Assembly: GCA_964641125.1 (NCBI GenBank)
Contig: CAZXMO010000009.1
Coordinates: forward strand, 4,985 to 68,984
Length of the DNA stretch: 64,000 nt
Direction of reading: 5' to 3'
Source: JBKHAJ01 sp964641125
GTDB taxonomy: Bacteria; Spirochaetota; Spirochaetia; SPDA01; CAZSGZ01
Position numbers and translations under genes: made by a program
Part shown: positions 31,532 to 39,551 of the stretch, one piece after another
Layout: each line of letters begins with the position of its first letter
How positions within the stretch are numbered: the stretch's first letter is position 1
The notes under the pieces: generated by a model
Databases searched by the model: none
What the model was told of the DNA's origin: nothing
The model's input: the letters and a program-made list of their open reading frames with translations, nothing else

Positions 31532-32944
31532 ATGGGAAACAACTACGATGTGATCATCCTCGGGGCGGGCCCGGGCGGGTACGTTGCTGCGATCCGGGCG
31601 GCCCAGCTCGGACTTTCGGCGTGTGTCGTAGAAAAAGAAAAGGCCGGCGGGGTGTGCCTCAATATCGGATGCATCCCGTCGAAGAACCTGCTCCACCAGG
31701 CGGAGGTTTTCCGTTCGATAGAGGAGCTCGAAGATATCGGGGTCAAGGTGGAGACCTCGGGTCTCGACTACGAAAAAGTGTGGAAGAACTCCCGGCAGGC
31801 GTCGAGCCGGCTGGTCAAGGGGGTGCAGTTCCTCCTCAAGAAGAATAAAGTCGATTATATGGAAGGGGAAGGGCGGATTGCCTCAGCTCCGGCGGACGGA
31901 GTAAAGGAAGTGACGGTCAAGACCTCCGACGGAGAGCGGAAGGTGACCGGAAAGAACATCATCATCGCCACCGGCTCGAGCCCGAGAGAACTGAAGGGCT
32001 TCGAGTTCGACGAGGAAAAGGTGTTGAGTTCCACCGGGGCTCTGATGCTGAAGGAAGTGCCGAAACGGCTGATTATCTTAGGCGCCGGGGCCATCGGGGT
32101 GGAGTTCGCCCATATCATGAATGCCTTCGGCTCGGAGGTCACCTTAGTGGAGATGCTTGAGCAGGTCCTTCCCGCGAGCGATCCCGACGTAGCGGAGGAG
32201 CTTGCAAAGTCCTTCAAGAAACGGGGCATCACCATACATACCAAAACCAAGGCTTCGTCGATGACCCGCAAAGACGGGGGCGTCGAGGTGACTCTGGAAA
32301 CCGGAAACGGAGAAACGAGCACCGTCGAAGCGGACAAGCTCCTCGTCGTTGTAGGACGGGCCCCCAATTCGGCGGGAATCGGCCTCGAAGAGCTCGGGAT
32401 CGAGCCGGAGAAGGGTTTTGTTCCCACCGGGGATTATTACGAAACCTCCGCAGCCGGGGTCTACGCCATCGGAGACGTCATCAACACCCCCCTCCTCGCT
32501 CATCTTGCCTCGAAGGAGGGAGAGATAGCGGTAGAGCACATCGCCGGGGTCGAGGTGGAGCCGCGGGTGCCCGCGGACGAGATCCCCATGGCGGTGTATA
32601 CCGAGCCCCAGGCGGCCAACTTCGGACTGACCGAGGCCGAGGCGAAGGAGAAGGGGCTGGATGTCTCCACCGCGGTCTTCCCCTTCCGGGGAGTGGGCAA
32701 AGCGGTGGCCGTGGGAAGCATGGAGGGATTCGTGAAGCTCGTCTACGACACCGAGATCCACGAAATTTTAGGCGCCCACATCGTCGGACCCGAGGCGACC
32801 GAGCTGATCCACGAGATCCTCCTCGCCAAGAAGATGGAGCTCCTCCCGGAGAACGTCGCCGACATGATCCACGCCCATCCGACCCTTTCCGAGTCGGTGA
32901 TGGAAACCATGAAGGCCGCCACCACCGGGGCCATACATATGTAA
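31532..32944 (+). CDS. lpdA: Dihydrolipoamide dehydrogenase
   Basis: FAD disulfide oxidoreductase of 470 aa that reoxidises lipoyl groups of 2-oxoacid dehydrogenases or the glycine cleavage system. It has the FAD site ILGAGPGGYVAA, redox Cys pair GVCLNIGCIPSK, NAD site LGAGAIGVEFA, second FAD motif GVYAIGDV, and the interface His-Glu pair in HAHPTLSES. It stands alone after AAGGAG with no E1/E2 or gcv genes near. It could also serve lipoate-linked redox tied to fermentation (inference). Confidence 0.95.
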   Translation: MGNNYDVIILGAGPGGYVAAIRAAQLGLSACVVEKEKAGGVCLNIGCIPSKNLLHQAEVFRSIEELEDIGVKVETSGLDYEKVWKNSRQASSRLVKGVQFLLKKNKVDYMEGEGRIASAPADGVKEVTVKTSDGERKVTGKNIIIATGSSPRELKGFEFDEEKVLSSTGALMLKEVPKRLIILGAGAIGVEFAHIMNAFGSEVTLVEMLEQVLPASDPDVAEELAKSFKKRGITIHTKTKASSMTRKDGGVEVTLETGNGETSTVEADKLLVVVGRAPNSAGIGLEELGIEPEKGFVPTGDYYETSAAGVYAIGDVINTPLLAHLASKEGEIAVEHIAGVEVEPRVPADEIPMAVYTEPQAANFGLTEAEAKEKGLDVSTAVFPFRGVGKAVAVGSMEGFVKLVYDTEIHEILGAHIVGPEATELIHEILLAKKMELLPENVADMIHAHPTLSESVMETMKAATTGAIHM

Positions 32945-33001
32945 ACGGGCATGAAAGCGCCACGGGCCGCCGGGGGCATCTGCCAATACTATACGTTTCT
33001 G

Positions 33002-33043
33002 TCGTATAAATAACTTTACATTTATACGATAAGATCGTATAAT
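33002..33043 (+). promoter_or_regulatory. ATPase gene promoter with triple TCGTATAA repeat
   Basis: TTTACA (33015-33020), 17-bp spacer, TATAAT (33038-33043), 6 nt to ATG 33050: a near-consensus leaderless promoter. TCGTATAAA (33002-33010) is inverted at 33021-33029 and repeated direct as TCGTATAAT (33035-33043), so operator half-sites flank the -35 and cover the -10. Confidence 0.65.
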
Positions 33044-33049
33044 TAGATT

Positions 33050-34231
33050 ATGGAAGATGTGCTCTTTCAGTACAATCCCTGGTGGGAAACGGATGCTTTC
33101 CTGGAAAATGTAAAACCGAGACGGCAATACGTTGATTGGATTGTTGACCGTTTGTCACAAAACCATGCCATTCTCCTGTCAGGACTCCGGCGTGTGGGTA
33201 AATCGACCATCATGCGGCTTGTCGTCGACGAGCTCATTCATCGCGGCTGTAATCGGGACCGTATCCTCTACGTCAGTCTTGACGACTATCTCCTGCGTGA
33301 TAATTCGATCCTTGATGTGGTCCGGGCTTTCAGGAAAATTCACAAGCATCCGATCGATTTACCTGTAGTCCTCATGCTGGACGAGATTACTGTAAAAGAA
33401 GATTTCAACCGGCAGCTCAAGACCCTCATAGATCGAGAGAACACGAGTATCATTGCCGCTTCATCTTCCAGCTCGCTTTTAAAGGATCGGAGGGCGCTTC
33501 TGACCGGCCGGTCCCGTATGCTTGAAGTGCAGCCTTTGAATTTTGAGGAGTACCTAAATTTCAAGGACGTACAAATCGCACGCAGAGACGAGCACTTGCC
33601 GGATCGATACTTCCGTGAATATATAAGAGCCGGCGGGCTTCCGGAACATGTTCTTCATCCCGGCAGGGATTATCTTATGACCCTCGTTGACGATATCATT
33701 CAGAAAGACATTACGGCTTTTTATGGGTTAAAAGACCAACAGATTTTGAGAGATTACTTTACGCTCCTCATGGAACGAAGCGGCAAGCAGATAAGCATCA
33801 ACAAGATAGCTAAAATCTTGGGGATCTCACCAGACACATCCCGACGCTATCTCGGATACTTCGAGGCCGCCTATCTTATTCACCTTGTCCCGCGTTCGGG
33901 AAAAACGAACGAGCGGCTATTGTCTCCTAAGAAGATCTATGCTTGTGATCTGGGAATAAAGCATCTGTTTATCGGCGACCGTGACTGGGGAAGCTACTTC
34001 GAGAACTATGTATATCTCAGACTACGGGCGAATCAGCGCGTAAGCTATGTTCTCCACGGTCGGAATGAGCTCGACTTTCTTACAGAGGATGGAACACTTA
34101 TCGAAGCCAAATACAACGCCGAGCTTACCGGTAATCAGCTCGAAGCTTTCGAAAGCTTTCCGGCCCAGCGGAAGTACACTATTTCCTCCGTACGGGAGCT
34201 TGGGATTCTCGAGAATCTGTGGAAAACCTAA
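33050..34231 (+). CDS. AAA-type ATPase with DUF4143 / PD-(D/E)XK-like C-terminus
   Basis: Protein of 393 aa. P-loop SGLRRVGKST (residues 44-53), Walker B VVLMLDEI, sensor-like IIAASSSS, then a winged-helix region (ISINKIAKILGISPDTSRRYLGYFEAAYLI) and DUF4143. In DUF4143, ELDFLTEDGTLIEAKYN fits a PD-(D/E)XK nuclease core (D...ExK). These proteins are widespread in anaerobes, mobile between genomes, and of unknown function, sometimes suggested to be defence- or toxin-related. Base composition is lower in GC than the neighbours, which suggests transfer. It is leaderless and likely autoregulated. Confidence 0.85.
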   Translation: MEDVLFQYNPWWETDAFLENVKPRRQYVDWIVDRLSQNHAILLSGLRRVGKSTIMRLVVDELIHRGCNRDRILYVSLDDYLLRDNSILDVVRAFRKIHKHPIDLPVVLMLDEITVKEDFNRQLKTLIDRENTSIIAASSSSSLLKDRRALLTGRSRMLEVQPLNFEEYLNFKDVQIARRDEHLPDRYFREYIRAGGLPEHVLHPGRDYLMTLVDDIIQKDITAFYGLKDQQILRDYFTLLMERSGKQISINKIAKILGISPDTSRRYLGYFEAAYLIHLVPRSGKTNERLLSPKKIYACDLGIKHLFIGDRDWGSYFENYVYLRLRANQRVSYVLHGRNELDFLTEDGTLIEAKYNAELTGNQLEAFESFPAQRKYTISSVRELGILENLWKT

Positions 34232-35052
34232 GCCTCCCGGCCGGGGCACTCTAAAAGCCGTTCGGCGTTCTTGTACAAGAGGAGCTCGAGGCGGTCCCGG
34301 GGCAGGTCCATGTCCAGGATCCGCTCGACGAGGGAGGCCTGACCGTCCCAGGGGGAGTCGCTTCCGAACAGGAGGTACTCCGCCGGGTGCTCGAGGAGAA
34401 ACCTTCGGGCCCGTTCGGCACCCATGAACTCGACCGAAGCGGAGATGTCCATGTAGACCGGCTTTCCTAAGATGAGCCGTTCCGCCTCGTCCCAGTCTTT
34501 CCAAGCGCCGAAGTGGGAGGTGACCAGGGTAAGATTCGGGTGCCGGTTGATGATGCGGCTGACCCGGGCGGGATCGGCAATCCGGTCATGGGGAAAGGCG
34601 ATGTCGAATCCGGTGTGGAGGAGGAGGACGAGACCAGCCTCCGCAACGGCGCTGAGGATGGGATCGACCTTCCTATCGCCGATGCTGAAATGCTGGTAGT
34701 AGGGGTGGAGCTTGATCCCCCGGAAGCCCGATTCGGCGATGTTCCGGACGTGTTCAACCGCGTCGGGGTCCTCCGGATGGACCGAAGGAAAGGGAACGAG
34801 ACGGCCGCGGTGAGAAGCCGCAAGCCCCCGGGACCACTCGAGAATGGGACCGAACTGGGCGGGCTTGGTCGCGATGGAGGCGACCACAGAGCGCTCGATC
34901 CCCGCCCGGTCCATCGATTCGAGGAGGGAGGTGACGGTGCCGTCGAGGACCGCCTCGATGTCCGCCTCCGCTTCGAGGGCGGGGACCGCCCGTGCGGCGA
35001 GCTCGTTGGGAAAAGCGTGGGTGTGGAAGTCGATGATTTTCATATCTTTCAT
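34228..35052 (-). CDS. Amidohydrolase_2 family metal-dependent hydrolase
   Basis: TIM-barrel hydrolase of 274 aa: IIDFHTHAFP (first metal His pair), RGIKLHPYYQHF, LLLLHTGFD, SHFGAWKDW and the final metal Asp in LFGSDSPWDG. The family includes ACMSD-type decarboxylases and lactonases; the substrate is unknown. Two starts are possible (35052 or 35043). Neither has a Shine-Dalgarno sequence; TACAAT lies 10 nt upstream on the minus strand, so another short-leader mRNA is possible. The stop overlaps the convergent ATPase stop. Confidence 0.85.
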   Translation of the reverse strand: MKDMKIIDFHTHAFPNELAARAVPALEAEADIEAVLDGTVTSLLESMDRAGIERSVVASIATKPAQFGPILEWSRGLAASHRGRLVPFPSVHPEDPDAVEHVRNIAESGFRGIKLHPYYQHFSIGDRKVDPILSAVAEAGLVLLLHTGFDIAFPHDRIADPARVSRIINRHPNLTLVTSHFGAWKDWDEAERLILGKPVYMDISASVEFMGAERARRFLLEHPAEYLLFGSDSPWDGQASLVERILDMDLPRDRLELLLYKNAERLLECPGREA

Positions 35053-35080
35053 ATAGAGGAGAATTGTACCCGAAACCGTA

Positions 35081-35109
35081 TTGACGGAAAAGGGCGGATG
35101 TGGTATGTA
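35081..35109 (+). promoter_or_regulatory. Promoter of the amidohydrolase/radical SAM leader
   Basis: TTGACG (35081-35086), 17-bp spacer, TATGTA (35104-35109). Transcription would begin near 35116 and run into a strong terminator before the coding genes. Confidence 0.5.
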
Positions 35110-35120
35110 TAAATCCCAAT

Positions 35121-35258
35121 ATGGGGAAGAGAAAACGGCGCAAGCCGACGAACGAAGCAGCTGGGGAAAGCTCCCTGTTCATTAATGTGAACAGGGAGCT
35201 TTTTTTTTGCCCGATTTTTCTTCTTAACCCGCACAATCCACACAAGGAGATAAAATGA
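35121..35258 (+). CDS. Possible 45-aa leader peptide reading through a terminator
   Basis: ORF starting MGKRKRRKPTNEAAGESS. It begins ~5 nt after the predicted transcript start, has no Shine-Dalgarno sequence, runs in frame through the terminator hairpin (FINVNREL part) and stops by ATGA overlap with the next gene. If translated it could couple ribosome movement to attenuation. It may equally be chance coding of a structured RNA leader. Confidence 0.3.
   Translation: MGKRKRRKPTNEAAGESSLFINVNRELFFCPIFLLNPHNPHKEIK
35136..35208 (+). terminator. Structured leader with strong intrinsic terminator (attenuator)
   Basis: A GNRA hairpin CGGC-GCAA-GCCG (35136-35147) is followed by a 13-bp perfect stem AGCTCCCTGTTCA (35169-35181) / TGAACAGGGAGCT (35188-35200) with loop TTAATG and nine T (35200-35208). 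It lies between the promoter at 35081 and the gene at 35255, so read-through must be regulated. I do not recognise a known riboswitch fold. Confidence 0.75.
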
Positions 35259-36322
35259 GTTTCGAAAAGGAAGTCAAGAAGGCGGTGATGAACCTCGGGG
35301 GCTGGCATAACGCCCACGCTCACCTGGACAGGGCGTTCGTCATGGAATCGCGGTATGTGGAGCATGCCGACATGGATCCCTGGGAAATAACGGCTTATCC
35401 CCTGGAGGTCAAGCAGCACATAACCGGGGCTCTCCACGAGGGGCTCGCCTACACCGAAGAGTCGCTTCAGGAACGGATACGGAGGGCCGTGGACGAATCA
35501 ATCCGCTTCGGGACGCGGAGGATCGATACCTTCGTCGACGTAACCGCCGACTGCGTGGGACTCAAGGCCCTGGATGCCGCTTTAGAGGTAAAGGAGGAGT
35601 ACCGGGACAGCCTGGATCTTAGAATCGGGGCCTACCCGATCTTCGGTTTCAAAGACGACAATCCCTTCAGGTGGGAGGTCTTCGAAGAGGGGGCGCGGAA
35701 GGCCGATTTTATCGGGACCCTCCCCGAGCGGGACGCCCGGATGGGGCACATCGGTTTTGCCGAGCACTTCCGCCGGGTCCTCAATCTCGCTAATGAACTC
35801 GGAGGGCTGGAGGTTCACGCCCATGTCGATCAGAGCAATCATCCCGAAGAAAATGGTACCGAGACACTCATCGAAGCGGTGCGGTGGCTCCGTCCCGACC
35901 GGACCGGCAGAATGGAGCGGCGGCAGCCCACGGTGTGGGCGGTGCATTCCCTGTCCATCGCAAGCTACCCGGAAGACCGGTTCCGCCGGGTCGTGGAAGG
36001 ACTCAAGGAGAACAACATCGGGGTCATCGTCTGCCCGAGCGCGACGCTGTCCAACAAGCAGCTGCGGGACATCGCCGTCCCCATGCACAATTCCATCACC
36101 CGCGTCTTAGAGCTCCTCCTCGAAGACGTGCCCGTGAGGATCGGGACCGACAACGTGCAGGATTTTTTTCTGCCCGCGGGAAGTTTCGATCTCTATAACG
36201 AGGTCTGTACCGCGGCGAACGCCTTGAGGTTCTACAACTTCACTACCTGGGCGAAGATCGCCCGGGGGGTGCGTCTCAACGAAGTAGACCGGATGAAGAT
36301 CCGGAACGCTCTGAAGAACTAG
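35255..36322 (+). CDS. Cytosine deaminase-like amidohydrolase
   Basis: Metal-dependent hydrolase of 355 aa: NAHAHLDRAF (first HxH), LEVHAHVDQSNHPEENGTETL (third His with a cytosine-deaminase-like segment), VWAVHSLSIAS (fourth His) and VRIGTDNVQDFF (catalytic Asp). The order is that of CodA/atrazine-hydrolase-like deaminases. Followed after 10 nt by a radical SAM gene on the same transcript, it may form a small pathway of unknown substrate. AAGGAG precedes ATG 35255. Confidence 0.82.
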   Translation: MSFEKEVKKAVMNLGGWHNAHAHLDRAFVMESRYVEHADMDPWEITAYPLEVKQHITGALHEGLAYTEESLQERIRRAVDESIRFGTRRIDTFVDVTADCVGLKALDAALEVKEEYRDSLDLRIGAYPIFGFKDDNPFRWEVFEEGARKADFIGTLPERDARMGHIGFAEHFRRVLNLANELGGLEVHAHVDQSNHPEENGTETLIEAVRWLRPDRTGRMERRQPTVWAVHSLSIASYPEDRFRRVVEGLKENNIGVIVCPSATLSNKQLRDIAVPMHNSITRVLELLLEDVPVRIGTDNVQDFFLPAGSFDLYNEVCTAANALRFYNFTTWAKIARGVRLNEVDRMKIRNALKN

Positions 36323-36332
36323 GGGCTCTAGG

Positions 36333-37391
36333 ATGAACGAAACAAAAACCCAACCGGCCGAATTCACCCGTCTGGATCCCCCGGGGCCGATAACCGAAGC
36401 CCAGATCTTTTTGACCCGGGAATGCACCGTTGCCTGCGGCTACTGCAAGCTCATCGACCGGACACTCCCCGAGCTCGGCCTCGAAGAATGGAAGCGGGGG
36501 ATGGACAACCTCGCCTCGGCGGGAATCAAGACCGTCAAGATTTTAGGGGGCGAGCCCACCGTCAAACCGTGGCTGCCCGAGCTTATCTCCTACACCGCCG
36601 GGACCGGCATGAGGACCGCCCTTCTGTCGAACTCCACCTTCGACGGCGAAATGTTCCGGGCTCTCCTCGACTGCGGGCTCTACGGCTATTTCGCGAGTGT
36701 CGACGGACTGTCCGACCTCGAACACTTCGACGAGGACACCGGGCGGAAGTCCGCCTCCGGATACGCTATGCTCAAGGCGCTTCAGGACCGGGGTATCCCC
36801 CTCTTAGCGGCGAATACCGTTATTCACCGGCGGAACTTCCACGAGATCCCCGAGCTCTGCCGGAGGCTCTCCGACGAAGGGTTTTACGTCAACCTGTGCA
36901 CCCTTCAGCACACCACCGATGAGCGCCGCGAGTTCTCCCGGGCCCGCCGCCGGGGGACCGAGGCGGATGAGTATGCGGATGCTCACGGCGATCCCGCCCG
37001 TTTCCGTCGGTCGGACCGGGGAATGCTCGAGGAGCTCGGCCGAGAGCTCATAGCGATGCAGAAAAGGGGCGTGCGGATAGCGGTGCCCCGGCGCTACCTC
37101 GGCGGAACGGCCGATTACGGGATAGACTGCAGTTGGGAGTGCACCCGGCCGCTGCAGCTCAGGATCGACGCCGACGGTGGGATAATGCTCTGCAACGAGT
37201 ACCGCACCGCCTTAGCGGACCTCTTTAACATCACCCGGCTCGATCCCGCCGCATACGGCAGGTGGATATCCGAGTGGTTCGAGGAAAGGAAGCGGATCGA
37301 ATGCTCCGGGTGCTATTGGAGCTGTTTTATAGGGGCCGAGGAGAATATCCGCCGAGGTACTCCGGAGTTTTCCTATGCCGGAGCCGGCTGA
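36333..37391 (+). CDS. Radical SAM protein with C-terminal Cys-rich domain
   Basis: Protein of 352 aa: FLTRECTVACGYCKL (Cx3Cx2C cluster motif near residues 31-38), ILGGEPTV, and SVDGLSDLEHF. The C-terminal segment has DCSWECTRPLQLRIDADGGIMLCNEY and CSGCYWSC, a SPASM/Twitch-like auxiliary cluster site. It is adjacent to the deaminase-like hydrolase with no small peptide ORF between them, so a small-molecule substrate seems more likely than a peptide (inference). Confidence 0.85.
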   Translation: MNETKTQPAEFTRLDPPGPITEAQIFLTRECTVACGYCKLIDRTLPELGLEEWKRGMDNLASAGIKTVKILGGEPTVKPWLPELISYTAGTGMRTALLSNSTFDGEMFRALLDCGLYGYFASVDGLSDLEHFDEDTGRKSASGYAMLKALQDRGIPLLAANTVIHRRNFHEIPELCRRLSDEGFYVNLCTLQHTTDERREFSRARRRGTEADEYADAHGDPARFRRSDRGMLEELGRELIAMQKRGVRIAVPRRYLGGTADYGIDCSWECTRPLQLRIDADGGIMLCNEYRTALADLFNITRLDPAAYGRWISEWFEERKRIECSGCYWSCFIGAEENIRRGTPEFSYAGAG

Positions 37392-37406
37392 TCAGCGGCC
37401 GATGGT

Positions 37407-38327
37407 TCAGATGAGGACTTCTGTACAGTGTTTCAAGGCGGTAAGCGATTCGGTGAGGATTTTGCGGAGCTTCGGATCGGAGTAGTCCCGGCCGGTCTTA
37501 GGTCCCGTCGTTTCGAAGTAGCCGACCGCCTCCCGGACCGGCCATCGGTCTTCGTTTCGCCGGATGATCTCGAACACCTCGTCGAGATCGATTATGCCCC
37601 GCTTCTGTTCTTCCGGCGAAAAGCCGAAGGTGGAGTCGAAGATCCGGTCGGTGTTCTTGAAGTGGAACTCCGCCATGTAGGGGATGCCGTACTCGAAGAG
37701 CTCGAGACAGCCGTACAGGACGGTCCCGCTCTCGTCGGCTAACCCATGGCTGGTGTCTCCGCAGAGGTAGACCGGGACGGTGGTCCCGGGGTTCCGGCGG
37801 TGATATTCGAGAAGTCCTCCCACCATCTGATCGATCTCGCCCGGCAGAGAGGGGGGCTCGGCATGGCACGACATCGGCTCGACGGTGAGTCCCTTGAGTC
37901 CTTTCTCCCGGGCTGTGTGCATGAGCTCTTTCATGTGCTCCATGTACCGTGCGATGCCCGCGGGCTTCGTCTCCATCCGGTCTCGGTAGACCGAACCGGG
38001 GTTCGATCCCACGTAGTCCGCCCCGAGTACCGCCGCCGCCTCGATGTACCGGTCGTAATTTTTCCGTGCCGCCGCCTCGAGGCGGGCGTCGCCGGAGAAA
38101 AAACCGCCGAGCTCCCGGTGGGAGGTGAAGCAGCTCTTTATGGTTATGTTCCGTTCGCGGGCGGCGTTCCGCAGATCATCGAAGTAGGACAAATCCACCG
38201 AGTAGAGCTCGAAAAAGCTTCCGAGCTGGACATAGCGCACGTCGATATCATCCAACAGATCGAAGAGCCACTCGTAGCTATAGCGGTATTCGACGGGATC
38301 GCTCTTGATCCCCAGCTTGAAATCCAT
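37407..38327 (-). CDS. Sugar phosphate isomerase/epimerase-like TIM-barrel protein
   Basis: Protein of 306 aa of the xylose-isomerase-like TIM barrel/AP endonuclease 2 superfamily: YVQLGSFFELYSVD, VGSNPGSV, LTVEPMSCHAEPP (metal Glu), VYLCGDTSHG (metal Asp/His), and AEFHFKNTDRIFDSTFG (metal His). Members isomerise or epimerise ketoses. It ends 15 nt from the convergent radical SAM gene and starts 4 nt after the dehydrogenase stop on the minus strand, so it is cotranscribed with that dehydrogenase. Confidence 0.85.
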   Translation of the reverse strand: MDFKLGIKSDPVEYRYSYEWLFDLLDDIDVRYVQLGSFFELYSVDLSYFDDLRNAARERNITIKSCFTSHRELGGFFSGDARLEAAARKNYDRYIEAAAVLGADYVGSNPGSVYRDRMETKPAGIARYMEHMKELMHTAREKGLKGLTVEPMSCHAEPPSLPGEIDQMVGGLLEYHRRNPGTTVPVYLCGDTSHGLADESGTVLYGCLELFEYGIPYMAEFHFKNTDRIFDSTFGFSPEEQKRGIIDLDEVFEIIRRNEDRWPVREAVGYFETTGPKTGRDYSDPKLRKILTESLTALKHCTEVLI

Positions 38328-38331
38328 ATTT

Positions 38332-39387
38332 TTATTCTCCGGTCAGGTCGAAGATGACTTTGTTGACGTACCCGCTCTTGTCCACTACCGCCTGAAACAT
38401 CTCTTTGCCTTCGGACAGGGGCGGAGTGTGGCTGATAAGGGAGGCCACGTCGAGCTCACGGTCCATGTACTCCAAGACGGTACTCCAGTCGTCTTTACCC
38501 TTGGGGGTCACCTTGGAGTTCCAGGTCCCCCGGATAACGATCTCCTTCCGGAGGATGTTGGAAAAGTCCTTCTCCCCGATGGAAAAAGTACCTACGATAT
38601 TGCCTAAGAACACCGTCTGCCCGCCGCGGCCGGTGGATTTGACCGCCTGCAGGAAGGTGACCGGAAGCCCGCAGGATTCGACCACGCAGTCCGCGCCGTA
38701 TCCCCGGGTAAGCTCGTGGACCGCCTCCACGGGATCGTTTTCCTTCGAGTCGACCGTGTCGAATCCCATCTCCCGGGCTAAGTCGATCTTCCGTCGGTCG
38801 ATATCGATTAGTATTACCTGCCTGCATCCCGAAATGCGAAGCCACTGGGCGACCATGTTCCCGATGGGTCCTGCCCCGTAGACCGCGGCGGTGCAGCCGG
38901 GGTCGATTTCGAGACGTCCGACCCCGTGAAGGGCCACCGCCGCGGGTTCGGTCATAGCGGCATGAATCAAGTCCACGTGGCCGGGGAGACGGAAGAGGTT
39001 TTTTTCGGGGACGTAGACGTATTCGGCGAAGGCCCCGTCCCGCCGGGAGCCTAAGTAATCGTAGTCGGTGCACTGGGCGTACTCTCCGGACTGGCAGGGG
39101 ATACACCGGTAGCAGGGGAGGAGGGGAAAGGCGGTTACCCGGTCTCCCCGGGAGTACTCGCCGGAGGAGCCCGGTTCTTCGACGACGGCCGAGAACTCGT
39201 GCCCCATAATCAGAGGATAGAAGTACGATTTTCCCTCGAACCCCCGCTGAATATCGGAGCCGCAGATACCGGAGCCGGCTATCTTCAAAAGGGCCCATTC
39301 CTCACCGGGGCGTTCGGGAAAGTTGACCTCCCGGTATACGAGCCGGGCGTCCTCTTCCAAGACGAGAGCGTTCATGGTAGCATTCAT
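38332..39387 (-). CDS. Zinc-dependent polyol/alcohol dehydrogenase 1
   Basis: Medium-chain dehydrogenase of 351 aa, sorbitol/galactitol-1-P dehydrogenase-like: catalytic Zn Cys in GSGICGSDIQ, His-Glu in MGHEFSAVV, structural Zn loop CYRCIPCQSGEYAQC, and nucleotide motif VYGAGPIGNMVAQ followed by an acidic beta-2 end (LIDIDRRK), indicating NAD. The start at ATG 39387 (alternative 39375) is supported by a promoter ending 6 nt upstream on the minus strand. The longer open frame to 39522 has no homology. Confidence 0.92.
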   Translation of the reverse strand: MNATMNALVLEEDARLVYREVNFPERPGEEWALLKIAGSGICGSDIQRGFEGKSYFYPLIMGHEFSAVVEEPGSSGEYSRGDRVTAFPLLPCYRCIPCQSGEYAQCTDYDYLGSRRDGAFAEYVYVPEKNLFRLPGHVDLIHAAMTEPAAVALHGVGRLEIDPGCTAAVYGAGPIGNMVAQWLRISGCRQVILIDIDRRKIDLAREMGFDTVDSKENDPVEAVHELTRGYGADCVVESCGLPVTFLQAVKSTGRGGQTVFLGNIVGTFSIGEKDFSNILRKEIVIRGTWNSKVTPKGKDDWSTVLEYMDRELDVASLISHTPPLSEGKEMFQAVVDKSGYVNKVIFDLTGE

Positions 39388-39393
39388 GCGTTC

Positions 39394-39422
39394 ATAGTAG
39401 CTCACATATCCCCTCGAATCAA
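39394..39422 (-). promoter_or_regulatory. Promoter of dehydrogenase 1, leaderless
   Basis: Minus strand TTGATT (39422-39417), 17-bp spacer, TACTAT (39399-39394), 6 nt to the ATG, no Shine-Dalgarno sequence. Confidence 0.6.
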
Positions 39423-39463
39423 GCGGGAATTGAAAGAAATTGCTCGAACATGCACTGATATGC

Positions 39464-39493
39464 TTGAAAGAGTTCGGATAATCGGGGTATACT
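39464..39493 (+). promoter_or_regulatory. Promoter of dehydrogenase 2 gene set
   Basis: TTGAAA (39464-39469), 18-bp spacer, TATACT (39488-39493). The leader of ~50 nt carries AAGGAG before ATG 39552. Confidence 0.5.
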
Positions 39494-39551
39494 CGAGGCG
39501 CGATTCGTCGAGAGAGAGACACAACGAGAAATCTAATAAGGAGCTTATAGT

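Noticed and set aside
35115..35210. Match of the 35-kb leader to a known riboswitch (c-di-GMP, guanidine, preQ1, purine)
   Set aside because: I could not find the conserved cores of these classes; only generic hairpins are visible.
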